From the NCBI GenBank assembly GCA_903826865.1, contig CAIKGD010000040.1:1-64000 (forward strand): a stretch of DNA of 64,000 nucleotides, read 5' to 3'. The translations under genes were made by a program, and so were the position numbers. The stretch is from an uncultured Verrucomicrobiota bacterium (lineage in GTDB: Bacteria > Verrucomicrobiota > Kiritimatiellia > Kiritimatiellales > Tichowtungiaceae). Shown here piece by piece: positions 26,627-35,632 of the stretch. Numbering within the stretch: the first letter of the stretch is position 1; the number at the start of each line of letters is the position of its first letter. Under the pieces are notes generated by a model. That model was given only the letters and a program-made list of their open reading frames with translations. It had not been told where the DNA came from and made no database searches.

Positions 26627-27586
26627 ATGGCATCCAGCAGCCTACCAGCAACGACTGACGAAGATATACAAGGCAGAACAGGTGTCCACTTAGTTGGACT
26701 TAAGGTGCACCAATATCTGAAGTGGATTTTCCGCGAGAAGCCAACATCTGATATAGGAATTGATGGAGAAATCGAACTTAGATCCCCGTCCGGGGAAAGC
26801 CATGGGCGATTAATCGCCGTTCAGATCAAATGCGGGCCTTCGTACCTTCGTGAGCAAACGTCAAATTCAATTGTTTATCGGGGTGACTACAAGCATCTTC
26901 GTTATTGGTCTAACTACGCCGTACCCGTGATTGTGGTTCTCTGTGATCCTGTTGAAAGCATCTGCTGGTGGCAGGCTGTAGACATGCAAAGGATCCATTT
27001 CCATGAGAAGGGCTGGAGCTTAGAGGTTGAAAAGAAAAATGTGTTGGGTGAATCCGCAACTGAAGCGCTAACTACTGTCGCAGCTCGCTTGCAAAAGAAG
27101 GATATCATCGAGCTTGCACTTAGAGACTGGATCGGATGGCGATTCGAGCATCAGATGCGGCTTGCTTCGCTCTTCGCTAGTCCTCGCGACTATCACTGGT
27201 TTTCTCACTTGGGCGCGATCGGTGATGAGTTCTATATGATCGACTACGTTCTCGCGGATGTACATGGATTCCAACTCGATGCCGTCAAGCAGTTCATGCG
27301 CCACGCCCAAGGCAATCATAGCGAGTACAAGTACGAGCATGTGCTGCTTGCGTTCGTTAGCGAGTCCATTCACCACCTACTTTCAATTCCTGAGCCACCG
27401 ACTCTTGCAGGAATACGCATTGAATACGTTCCGCTGCTATTGCAACTTGATGGTGAGCCGAGACTTCGTGAAATGGGCAAGGATTCGAAGTTGGTGGCCT
27501 TCTATGAGCATGGGGAAACGATAGGAGAGTACGCTGATGATGTAACCCTGATGCGCAAGTCTTCGGACGGCCGCTCATCGGCCTGA
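26627..27586 (+). CDS. DUF4365-domain protein, probable PD-(D/E)xK nuclease-like
   Basis: A 319-residue protein. The N-terminal domain matches DUF4365: LKWIFREKPTSDIGIDGEIEL, then RLIAVQIKCGPSYL. Asp46/Glu48 and Gln66-x-Lys68 make a restriction-endonuclease-like active site (D...E...QxK). DUF4365 occurs widely in defence islands, alone or with other nucleases. The C-terminal 150 residues are not recognised. An open frame runs upstream to 26504, but the ATG at 26627 follows a GGAG and starts the conserved part. It precedes the hsd operon in the same orientation, with 289 bases between. Confidence 0.68.
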   Translation: MASSSLPATTDEDIQGRTGVHLVGLKVHQYLKWIFREKPTSDIGIDGEIELRSPSGESHGRLIAVQIKCGPSYLREQTSNSIVYRGDYKHLRYWSNYAVPVIVVLCDPVESICWWQAVDMQRIHFHEKGWSLEVEKKNVLGESATEALTTVAARLQKKDIIELALRDWIGWRFEHQMRLASLFASPRDYHWFSHLGAIGDEFYMIDYVLADVHGFQLDAVKQFMRHAQGNHSEYKYEHVLLAFVSESIHHLLSIPEPPTLAGIRIEYVPLLLQLDGEPRLREMGKDSKLVAFYEHGETIGEYADDVTLMRKSSDGRSSA

Positions 27587-27820
27587 CTTGCCTAATTCCA
27601 TGAATCGGTCCACGCCCCAAGTCGGTCAATTTATTGCAATATTGGTCTAGTGATTTTTATTTCCAAGCGAATATAATTCAAATAACAAAATTTGGAAGTT
27701 CTGGAGATCAAATAACCGTCCGCATCGCGGCCCTATTTATGCCCCCGGTCGGGATCAGGGTCAACTTTTCAGAATGTTTCACCCCGCGCTTCCAAGGTTT
27801 GAAAGAATCCGGTAGAAACT

Positions 27821-27835
27821 TTCCAATCTTTGGAA
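27821..27835. repeat. Palindrome TTCCAA-N3-TTGGAA
   Basis: A perfect 6-base inverted repeat, TTCCAATCTTTGGAA, 40 bases before the hsdM start. It could be an operator for the defence operon or a copy of a dispersed palindrome. The rest of the 289-base gap before hsdM shows no gene. Confidence 0.4.
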
Positions 27836-27875
27836 CATTACGCTGTGTACGGGTTTATAAAACGATAGGACGGGC

Positions 27876-30182
27876 ATGGATCAGGTAACTCACAACAAAA
27901 TTGTTTCTTTTATCTGGGGCATTGCGGACGACGTTTTGCGTGACCTATTTAAGCGCGGCAAATACCCGGATGTAATTCTGCCAATGTGCGTGATCCGCCG
28001 CATGGATGCCGTGCTGGAGCCGACCAAGCAGGCGGTACTCGACACCAAAAAGATGCTGGACTCTGCGCACATCACCGAACAGCGCGCCGCGCTGTGCAGC
28101 GCATCTGGTCAGGCTTTTTACAACACCTCGAAGTTTACCCTGCGCGATTTGAAGTCGCGCGGCAGTCAGCAACAGCTTTTGGCCGACTTCGAGGACTATC
28201 TCAACGGCTTTTCCCAGAACGTTCAAGACATCATCGAAAACTTCAAATTCCGCAACCAGATTCCGACGCTCTCCAAAGCCGATGCGCTGGGCACACTGAT
28301 CAATAAACTTCTCGACCCCGGAATAGACCTTTCTCCGGCGGGCATTGACAACCATTCCATGGGAACGGTGTTTGAGGAGTTGGTTCGCAAGTTCAACGAG
28401 GAAAACAATGAAGAGGCCGGTGAGCACTGGACGCCGCGTGATGCCGTGCGCCTGATGGCGAATCTTGTGTTTCTGCCGATTGAAGATCGTTTGAAATCCG
28501 GTTCTTATCTGCTTTACGACTGTGCTTGCGGCACGGGCGGTATGCTCACCGTGGCGGAAGAAACGCTCACGGGAATCGGGAAAAAGCACGGACTCCAAAT
28601 TCGCAGTCACCTGTATGGGCAGGAAATCAATCCTGAGACCTACGCCATTTGCAAAGCCGACATGCTGTTGAAGGGCGAAGGCGAAAATGCCGATCACATC
28701 GTCGGCGGTGCGGAATGGTCAACACTTTCGCACGATGCTTTCCCGGCGCAGGAATTCGACTTCATGCTCGCCAATCCGCCTTACGGCAAGAGCTGGAAGA
28801 AAGACCTTGAAGCGATGGGCGGCAAGGACGGTATGCGCGACCCGCGCTTTAAAGTGATGCACCAAGGTGAAGAAATGTCACTTGTGACCCGTTCCAGCGA
28901 CGGGCAGATGCTTTTCCTCGCCAACATGGCGGCCAAAATGAACGACAAATCGGCGCTGGGCAGCCGCATTGCCGAGGTTCATAACGGCAGTTCGCTTTTC
29001 ACCGGCGATGCCGGGCAGGGCGAAAGCAACATTCGCCGCTGGCTCATTGAAAACGACTGGCTGGAAGCCATTGTTGCACTGCCACTCAACCTTTTTTACA
29101 ACACCGGCATCGCCACCTACATTTGGGTGCTCTCCAATAAGAAGCCCGCGCACCGCAAAGGCAAGGTGCAACTGATTGACGCGACGCAATGGTTCAAACC
29201 CTTGCGGAAAAACCTCGGCAAAAAGAACTGTGAACTGTCGCCGGAAGACATCGAACGCATCAACCGCGCCTTCCTCGACTTCAAAGAAACACCAGAGTCT
29301 AAGATTTTCCAGAATAAAGCCTTCGGCTATTGGAAAGTCACAGTCGAACGACCGCTTCGCTTGCACAGCCAACTTTCGCTTAAAGCGATTGAAACGCTAC
29401 GCTTCGCCTCCGGCGATGAGGAGATTCGTACCGCACTCTACGAAGAGTTCGGCGATGACCTCTTCTCGAAGTTTTCCAAAATTTCTTCTGCGCTGGAGAA
29501 ACGGCTTGCCGACTGGGGCGGGGATGATGATGAGGCAGAGGATGAAGAAGAAGGCACCGCCAAGAAGGGGTTGCCCGAAAAGAAGAAAAAGAAGCTGCTT
29601 GATGCCAAGACATGGGAACGCGACGGACGCCTCGTTGAAACGGCCACGATGTTGCGTGCGACGCTGGGCGATAAACTTTTTGAAGACCACAACATTTTCC
29701 GTGACCGCGTGGATGCCGAAATCAAAAAGGCTGGGCTGAAATTGCCCGCCGCTGATTTGAAACAGATTCTCAAAGCCGTCAGCTGGCGCGTCGAAACCGC
29801 TCCGCCGGTCATCGCTAAGTTTCATAAACCCGGCAAGGCAAAGGCTGATCCGCTGAATGGTCTGTTCTTAGCGAGCGTGAACGGGAAGCCAGGTATTGTT
29901 GAATACGAAACCGACTCCGACCTGCGCGACACCGAGCAGGTTCCGCTTTTGGAAGAGGGCGGTATCGAAGCTTTCATCCGGCGGGAGGTTCTACCTTACA
30001 CGCCGGACGCATGGATCAAGGAGGGTGCCACCAAAATCGGCTACGAAGTCAGCTTCACCCGCCATTTCTACAAACCCCAGCCGTTGCGCACGCTCGAAGA
30101 AATTGCTGCCGACATTCTGGCGGTTGAGCAGGAGGCGGAAGGATTGCTGGACGGGTTGCTCAAGGGAGGCAAAAAATCATGA
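27876..30182 (+). CDS. hsdM: Type I restriction-modification methyltransferase HsdM
   Basis: A 768-residue N6-adenine methyltransferase subunit. The N-terminal helical HsdM_N domain (residues 5-165, FIWGIADDVLRDLFKRGKYPDVILP) precedes the MTase: SAM motif DCACGTGG at Asp215 and catalytic NPPY at Asn300. The classical HsdM has about 520 residues; here a long C-terminal extension contains a charged, coiled segment (EAEDEEEGTAKKGLPEKKKKK) and a domain shared with large HsdM proteins. It would methylate adenine in the sequence chosen by HsdS, protecting host DNA. It overlaps the next gene by four bases (ATGA), the first of several such couplings. Confidence 0.95.
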   Translation: MDQVTHNKIVSFIWGIADDVLRDLFKRGKYPDVILPMCVIRRMDAVLEPTKQAVLDTKKMLDSAHITEQRAALCSASGQAFYNTSKFTLRDLKSRGSQQQLLADFEDYLNGFSQNVQDIIENFKFRNQIPTLSKADALGTLINKLLDPGIDLSPAGIDNHSMGTVFEELVRKFNEENNEEAGEHWTPRDAVRLMANLVFLPIEDRLKSGSYLLYDCACGTGGMLTVAEETLTGIGKKHGLQIRSHLYGQEINPETYAICKADMLLKGEGENADHIVGGAEWSTLSHDAFPAQEFDFMLANPPYGKSWKKDLEAMGGKDGMRDPRFKVMHQGEEMSLVTRSSDGQMLFLANMAAKMNDKSALGSRIAEVHNGSSLFTGDAGQGESNIRRWLIENDWLEAIVALPLNLFYNTGIATYIWVLSNKKPAHRKGKVQLIDATQWFKPLRKNLGKKNCELSPEDIERINRAFLDFKETPESKIFQNKAFGYWKVTVERPLRLHSQLSLKAIETLRFASGDEEIRTALYEEFGDDLFSKFSKISSALEKRLADWGGDDDEAEDEEEGTAKKGLPEKKKKKLLDAKTWERDGRLVETATMLRATLGDKLFEDHNIFRDRVDAEIKKAGLKLPAADLKQILKAVSWRVETAPPVIAKFHKPGKAKADPLNGLFLASVNGKPGIVEYETDSDLRDTEQVPLLEEGGIEAFIRREVLPYTPDAWIKEGATKIGYEVSFTRHFYKPQPLRTLEEIAADILAVEQEAEGLLDGLLKGGKKS

Positions 30183-31204
30183 GCACCCGCGATGATCTGC
30201 TGGCATCCATAGCTAATACAAGCAAAGACTATCAGGTAGGGGTGCGTCCTGCACCAACTCCTGCCCATGTTGATCGGTGGGTAAATCAATTTGATTCCGC
30301 TGTTCAGCTTCCAATCTTGACGGAGCTGGATCACGTATTAAAAAAAACCTACTTCAACCGGGAGTTAGTAGCATGGTTTCTTAAAGGCCTGATTATAAAT
30401 AAAGACCTAGCGGGTAATGATCCATGTAGCTTTTGGCGAGGAATTAATTTTTTAGATATTCAGCAAGGCGGAAATAGCCAGAGGGACATGCTCTCACTTT
30501 TCGATTCCTTTCTTTATGAACACTGCGGCGTTCATGTCGCCGGATGCGGGGGAACTGAGCCCGTATATGTGTACCTTGATGATGTCATTTTTACTGGCGG
30601 GCGGGTTTTGCAGGATATGTCATCATGGATTAAGACATCTGCACCCGCAAAAGCGAAAGTTCACATCATCACCATTGCGTACCATCGAGGCGGGCAGTAT
30701 TACGCGAAAAATAAGATTGCCGAAGTCGCCGATGCGGCCAAAAAAAAGATTGAATTAGTGTGGTGGCGATGCATAGAGATCGAAGACACTAAAGCGCGTA
30801 TAAACACATCAGATGTTTTGCGCCCCACGATGCTTCCACCCGCCGACACATTAGTTGCGGCCTATGCTGCGGGAATGCAGCACAAACCAATTTTTCGCAC
30901 TCCTAGCAGTGTGGGGATGAATGAATTTTTTTCCAGTGAGACTGGGCGTCATGTTCTCGAACAGGAGTTTTTAAAAGCCGGCGTGAGAATTCGGCAAATG
31001 TGCCCTCATTTTATAGCGTATCAGCGACCTCTTGGCACAATGGGATTGGAAACCCTCGGTTTCGGTTCGCTTATTGTTACCTATCGCAACTGTCCGAACA
31101 ATGCGCCCTTGGCGCTTTGGGCGGGTGACCCTTGGTACCCCTTGTTTGAGCGAACAACCAACAGTGCTACGGCCATAAAGCGTCTTTTTGGGGGAACATC
31201 TTGA
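30179..31204 (+). CDS. PRTase-like protein (PRTase-CE type) in the hsd operon
   Basis: A 341-residue protein. Its core motif YLDDVIFTGGRVLQD (Asp134, Asp135, then the TGG loop) is the PRPP-binding loop of type I phosphoribosyltransferases. Around it are ELDHVLKKTYFNRELVAWFL at the N-terminus and an unfamiliar C-terminal half (LPPADTLVAAYA, LFERTTNSATA). This resembles the PRTase-like domains that Aravind and colleagues noted in conflict systems; family naming is from memory. It is coupled to both neighbours, ATGA with hsdM and TGATG with NADAR::hsdS, so equimolar expression is likely. The substrate is unknown: a nucleobase, NAD-derived or DNA-linked ribose are candidates. Confidence 0.7.
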   Translation: MSTRDDLLASIANTSKDYQVGVRPAPTPAHVDRWVNQFDSAVQLPILTELDHVLKKTYFNRELVAWFLKGLIINKDLAGNDPCSFWRGINFLDIQQGGNSQRDMLSLFDSFLYEHCGVHVAGCGGTEPVYVYLDDVIFTGGRVLQDMSSWIKTSAPAKAKVHIITIAYHRGGQYYAKNKIAEVADAAKKKIELVWWRCIEIEDTKARINTSDVLRPTMLPPADTLVAAYAAGMQHKPIFRTPSSVGMNEFFSSETGRHVLEQEFLKAGVRIRQMCPHFIAYQRPLGTMGLETLGFGSLIVTYRNCPNNAPLALWAGDPWYPLFERTTNSATAIKRLFGGTS

Positions 31205-33303
31205 TGAGTTCCGATCAGTTACGCACTTATTTGCGGACAGAATGTGCTGTTTTCCGCAAGACGGCTGAGGCGTTTGGCGGGCTTTCCAACATGGCCCCGG
31301 GATTTCCTGTCCGGGTCAATGGGGAGCGTATCCTCACCGTTGAGGCGCTTTATCAGGCTTGTCGTTTTCCTCACCGGCCGGAAGTCCAGCGGCTGATTCT
31401 TGAGCAGTCCAGCCCGATGACGGCCAAGATGGTAAGCAAACCTTATCGCAATGATTCACGCGCGGATTGGAAGAAAGTCCGTGTTAGCGTGATGCGATGG
31501 TGCTTGCGCCTTAAACTTGCTCAGCACGGGGCGAAATTCAGTCAGCTTCTGCTATCAACAGGTGACTTTCCGATTGTTGAAGACTCGCGCAAAGACGACT
31601 TCTGGGGGGCGATTCCCAGCGATAGCAAAACCCTTGTTGGCATGAATGTGCTTGGTCGCTTGCTGATGGAGCTTCGCGAGAGCATCAAAAACGGCGATGA
31701 ATTGCGGTGCGTTGTTCCACCTGAGATTCCGAATTTTCTACTTTTCGGCGAACCGCTCCAGATTGTTGATTTCCGCGCAGACAAAAGCGCTCCCCCGCCT
31801 GCGCCAGCCATTTCACAGCAACTGCCTCTTTTTGATGATGCCTTTAAGTCTGTACCAAAAGTCCGTAAACCTGAAGTCCGTTCGATCCCAGCTTCTAAAA
31901 AAGAAGCCGCTGTTATCGCCGACTTAAACCCCTATCCCGAATACAAAGACTCCGGTCTGCCGTGGCTCGGTAAGGTGCCGCAACATTGGGAAGCACGGCC
32001 CGCATTTGGTGCCTTTGAGCCCAACCGCGAGCGTAATTTTGGCATGAAAGAGAAGACTGTGCTGTCCCTCAGTTATGGGCGAATCATTATCAAGCCGGCA
32101 GAAAAACTGCATGGTCTTGTCCCCGAGTCTTTCGAAACCTATCAGATCGTGAATCCTGGCGACATTGTGATCCGTACGACCGATCTGCAAAACGACCACA
32201 CAAGCCTGCGAGTCGGAATGGTGCGGAACCGTGGAATCATTACTTCCGCTTATTTGGCGCTGAAGTTAAAGGCGGGCGTCATTCCGGAGTTTGGCTTCCA
32301 ATTCCTGAATGTTTGGGATACGAGTAAGGCGATCTACGAGTACGGCTCTGGCCTTCGCCAAAATCTCGACTTCTCACATTTTAAGCGAATGCCCGTTGCG
32401 CTTCCCCCACCGGAAGAGCAGGCGGCGATTGTGCGGTTTCTGGACTGGGCGAACGGGCTGTTGGAGCGGACGATCCGCGCCAAACGCAAAATCATCACAC
32501 TGCTCAACGAACAGAAACAGGCCATCATCCACCGCGCCGTCACGCGCGGCCTCAATCCCAATGTCCCGCTCAAAGACTCCGGCATCCCTTGGCTCGGAAA
32601 AATTCCGGAACATTGGGAAATGCCACTTAACCAGCGTATTTTTAAAGAGAAAATTCGATCACATGGTGATTTGCCGGAAACTCAACTCTCACTATCACAG
32701 CGAGCCGGGCTGATTGCATCAAAGGACATGCAGGAACGATCTTTACAAACTTCTTCTTATAACAACTGGAAGGTGACCGTTCCCGGCGACTTAGTCCTGA
32801 ATCGTTTTAAAGCGCATTTAGGTGTGTTTTTTGCATCCACACTTCGCGGGATTGTTTCTTTTCATTACGGCGTGTTTGCTCCACAGCGTGTTTTACATGC
32901 GAAATACTTTGAGTTGTTGTTCCACACCTACCCTTATAGAGCTATCTATGCCGGTTGCTCAAATGGCATGACCGTTGGCCTTCAAAACCTCTCCAATCAG
33001 AATTTCTATAATGTTCGATGTGTAGTTCCGCCGGTTGTTGAACAAATTGCAATTGTTGCTTATGCAGAACGCGAGACGCGGATGTTGAACACCGCCATTA
33101 ACCGGCTCGAACGGGAGATTGAACTTTTGCGCGAATACCGGACGCGGCTGGTTGCCGATGTGGTGACGGGCAAGCTGGATGTGCGCGAAGCCGCCGCCAA
33201 GCTCCCGGCCCCGCCCGCCGATGCCTTCGCCGAATCTGCCCCCGACGATCCGCTGGAAGAAATCGACGACGAACTGGAGGAAACGAACAATGCCAACAAC
33301 TGA
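31204..33303 (+). CDS. hsdS: NADAR domain fused to type I specificity subunit HsdS
   Basis: A 699-residue fusion. Residues 17-165 form a NADAR (YbiA-like) domain: AFGGLSN, PVRVNGERILTVEALYQACRF, SSPMTAKM, DDFWGA and GMNVLGRLLMELRE align along the whole of E. coli YbiA. NADAR enzymes act on ADP-ribose-type N-glycosidic bonds; some reverse guanosine ADP-ribosylation. A flexible linker (about 170-238) holds SQQLPLFDD, a beta-clamp-like motif. From residue 240 HsdS follows: two target-recognition domains, each begun by YKDSGLPWLGKVPQHWE or LKDSGIPWLGKIPEHWE, and two coiled-coil conserved regions (PPPEEQAAIVRFLDW; PPVVEQIAIV). ATG at 31204 overlaps the PRTase stop; the frame is continuous throughout. 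Confidence 0.88.
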   Translation: MSSDQLRTYLRTECAVFRKTAEAFGGLSNMAPGFPVRVNGERILTVEALYQACRFPHRPEVQRLILEQSSPMTAKMVSKPYRNDSRADWKKVRVSVMRWCLRLKLAQHGAKFSQLLLSTGDFPIVEDSRKDDFWGAIPSDSKTLVGMNVLGRLLMELRESIKNGDELRCVVPPEIPNFLLFGEPLQIVDFRADKSAPPPAPAISQQLPLFDDAFKSVPKVRKPEVRSIPASKKEAAVIADLNPYPEYKDSGLPWLGKVPQHWEARPAFGAFEPNRERNFGMKEKTVLSLSYGRIIIKPAEKLHGLVPESFETYQIVNPGDIVIRTTDLQNDHTSLRVGMVRNRGIITSAYLALKLKAGVIPEFGFQFLNVWDTSKAIYEYGSGLRQNLDFSHFKRMPVALPPPEEQAAIVRFLDWANGLLERTIRAKRKIITLLNEQKQAIIHRAVTRGLNPNVPLKDSGIPWLGKIPEHWEMPLNQRIFKEKIRSHGDLPETQLSLSQRAGLIASKDMQERSLQTSSYNNWKVTVPGDLVLNRFKAHLGVFFASTLRGIVSFHYGVFAPQRVLHAKYFELLFHTYPYRAIYAGCSNGMTVGLQNLSNQNFYNVRCVVPPVVEQIAIVAYAERETRMLNTAINRLEREIELLREYRTRLVADVVTGKLDVREAAAKLPAPPADAFAESAPDDPLEEIDDELEETNNANN

Positions 33304-35632
33304 CTCCCTATTAGATCCACGCGTCCAGCAGTCCCTGCGTTCTTCCCATGAATCGCTCATGAAACGTGGCGAGCTGATGACGAAAGAACGTCTGTCCGAA
33401 TGTTACGCCCTGTTTCGTGAACGATTCGGCCCGGAGCGCCTCAAGAGTCTGGACGGCGAGGTTTTGTTAAATACGATACACGCCCACGGAAATCAGGACA
33501 GCTTGGTGTATTGGCTGGAATTTAAGAGCGACGCCGAGTTTCCAACCCGCCAGTTCGGCAGCATTGCAGGCGGCAGTGCGCTAAAGTTCGGGCTCTACAA
33601 AAGCAAGGATTCTGGCGAATGGATGGCCGGCCATCCCACCAACCAAGTCACTTTGCCGTTAGCCGAGGCCATCGCTATTGCGCGAAAGCACCGTGACCAG
33701 TTGATCGCCGCCGTGGCCGTAATTCAGGATTTGCCCAGCGGGGCGGACGATCAGGAATATCTCGCTTTGCAGAACAAATTGGATGAAATCGCGCCGGATG
33801 TTTGCCGCCTTGCTTGGGGGCACAAATATGTGAGCCTACTTTTTCCGGACAAGCTGGACGATTTTCACGCTGAATATTTCCAGCGGCACAATCTCATCAA
33901 ACTGCTACAACTGCCGCCCTCGCAGCCCGGCCTGTATGTTTCGGCGGGCCGGTTTGTCAGCTTCGCAAATCAAATGGGCTGGCCCATGAATCACCTCACC
34001 GCTGTGCTCAATGCGCGGAACGGCACGCCCACAAAATACTGGCGCATCGGCACCAGGCTGGGCGAAGGGGGCGATGCTCAAGATGTATGGCCAGCCATGG
34101 AAGCCGGTGGCTATGCGGCCGTTGGCTGGCCGGAACTGGGAGATTTATCCAACGCACTCGCGGGTGATAACGTGAAAGAATCTCTCGTGGAAATGCTGGC
34201 CAAAGCGTACCCAAGCTATTTGGCAAATGTTGCTTCGCGCAAAGCCGGTGAGATTCGGAACTTTGCCAAAGACATGGCTGAAAATGATGTGGTGCTTGCC
34301 GCGGACGGCGAGTGGATTCTTGGCGTCGGGTTAGTCAAAGGCCCATACCGATATGAGCCGACACCGCCGGAAGATGCGCCGCACCGTCGTCAGGTCGAGT
34401 GGCATGTGACCCCGAAATGGAAATTGCCCGTCACGGAAGGATTGAGAACCACTGTCTGGAGATTGAAAAAGGATAGCCGGAACTTTGTAGCCGTGGAGCG
34501 CCAGTTGTTGGAGCCGTCGTTGCCGGTGTCACCCGCGCCCATTGTCCCAACGCCGCAGCAACCGAAACCCGTTCGCAAAACCCTGCGCTTGGAAAGCGTC
34601 ATTCCGGGTAAGTTGCAGGCGATCTTGGAACGTAAAGGACAGGCTATTCTCTACGGTCCGCCGGGCACCGGAAAAACCTATTGGGGCAAGCAGACGGCAC
34701 TCGACTTGTCAGCCATCGGGGCATTCGGGTCTCTGTATGCGGATCTTACTGCCGAGCAGAAAGTCGCCGTCAACGGGGCCGGCTCAAACTCGGGCCTGCT
34801 GCGCTGCTGCACGTTCCATCCGGCATTCGGTTACGAAGATTTCATTGAGGGCTTCCGTCCTCAGAAAAGCACAGGCGGGCAGTTGATCTTTGAAAAGCGT
34901 GATGGCATTTTCAAAACACTTTGCCGCGATGCCGCCGCTTCCGATCAGAAGTTTGTTCTGCTCATTGACGAAATAAATCGCGGGGACATCCCGCGCATCT
35001 TTGGTGAGTTACTTACGCTGCTTGAAAAGAATAAACGCGGGCAGGAAGTGATTTTGCCTTTGTCTGGCGATAAGTTCTCCGTGCCAGCCAACGTCCTGGT
35101 CATCGGCACCATGAATACGGCGGACCGTTCCATCGCCTTGCTCGATACCGCCTTGCGGCGGCGGTTCGGGTTTGTGGAGTTGATGCCGGATTCGTCCACG
35201 TTGTCAGGTGCGATTGCAGGCGAGGCAATTCCTTTGGGCCAGTGGCTCGATGCAATAAATTCCCGCATCCGTGAACACATCGGCAAAGACGCCCGCAATT
35301 TGCAAATCGGCCATGCCTACCTGATGGATGATAATGGAAAGCCGGTCACGGATTTTTCAAAATTTTCCCGCATCATCGCCGAGGACATCATTCCGCTACT
35401 GGAGGAATATTGTTACGAAGACTACGGCGCACTCACGGAGATTTTGGGAGGGGCTATGGTGGATGGTGAACGGCAGCGTGTGCGAGAGGAATTGTTTTTG
35501 CCCGCGCGACGGCAGGATTTGATTCAGGCGTTGCTGGCACCGACTCCAGAATTGTCCACGACAATTGAATCGGTCGCTCAACTAGTACCAATTCCCGAAC
35601 CGGAGGACGAAGCCGAAGAACCTGCCAAATGA
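33290..35632 (+). CDS. mcrB: McrB-like AAA+ GTPase with N-terminal PUA-like domain
   Basis: A 780-residue protein. The ATG at 33290 follows CTGGAGGAAACG inside the end of hsdS and is preferred to the far upstream in-frame start. Residues 230-400 look like an EVE/PUA-type reader (YWRIGTRLGEGG, YAAVGWPELGDLS, WILGVGLVKGPY). The motor domain has Walker A GPPGTGKT at 456-463, Walker B FVLLIDEINRGDIPRIFGE, and the McrB hallmark MNTADRS at 608 with ALRRRFGF. McrB would recognise modified DNA and, using GTP, drive cleavage by McrC. Its position inside an hsd operon is unusual. Confidence 0.9.
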   Translation: MPTTDSLLDPRVQQSLRSSHESLMKRGELMTKERLSECYALFRERFGPERLKSLDGEVLLNTIHAHGNQDSLVYWLEFKSDAEFPTRQFGSIAGGSALKFGLYKSKDSGEWMAGHPTNQVTLPLAEAIAIARKHRDQLIAAVAVIQDLPSGADDQEYLALQNKLDEIAPDVCRLAWGHKYVSLLFPDKLDDFHAEYFQRHNLIKLLQLPPSQPGLYVSAGRFVSFANQMGWPMNHLTAVLNARNGTPTKYWRIGTRLGEGGDAQDVWPAMEAGGYAAVGWPELGDLSNALAGDNVKESLVEMLAKAYPSYLANVASRKAGEIRNFAKDMAENDVVLAADGEWILGVGLVKGPYRYEPTPPEDAPHRRQVEWHVTPKWKLPVTEGLRTTVWRLKKDSRNFVAVERQLLEPSLPVSPAPIVPTPQQPKPVRKTLRLESVIPGKLQAILERKGQAILYGPPGTGKTYWGKQTALDLSAIGAFGSLYADLTAEQKVAVNGAGSNSGLLRCCTFHPAFGYEDFIEGFRPQKSTGGQLIFEKRDGIFKTLCRDAAASDQKFVLLIDEINRGDIPRIFGELLTLLEKNKRGQEVILPLSGDKFSVPANVLVIGTMNTADRSIALLDTALRRRFGFVELMPDSSTLSGAIAGEAIPLGQWLDAINSRIREHIGKDARNLQIGHAYLMDDNGKPVTDFSKFSRIIAEDIIPLLEEYCYEDYGALTEILGGAMVDGERQRVREELFLPARRQDLIQALLAPTPELSTTIESVAQLVPIPEPEDEAEEPAK

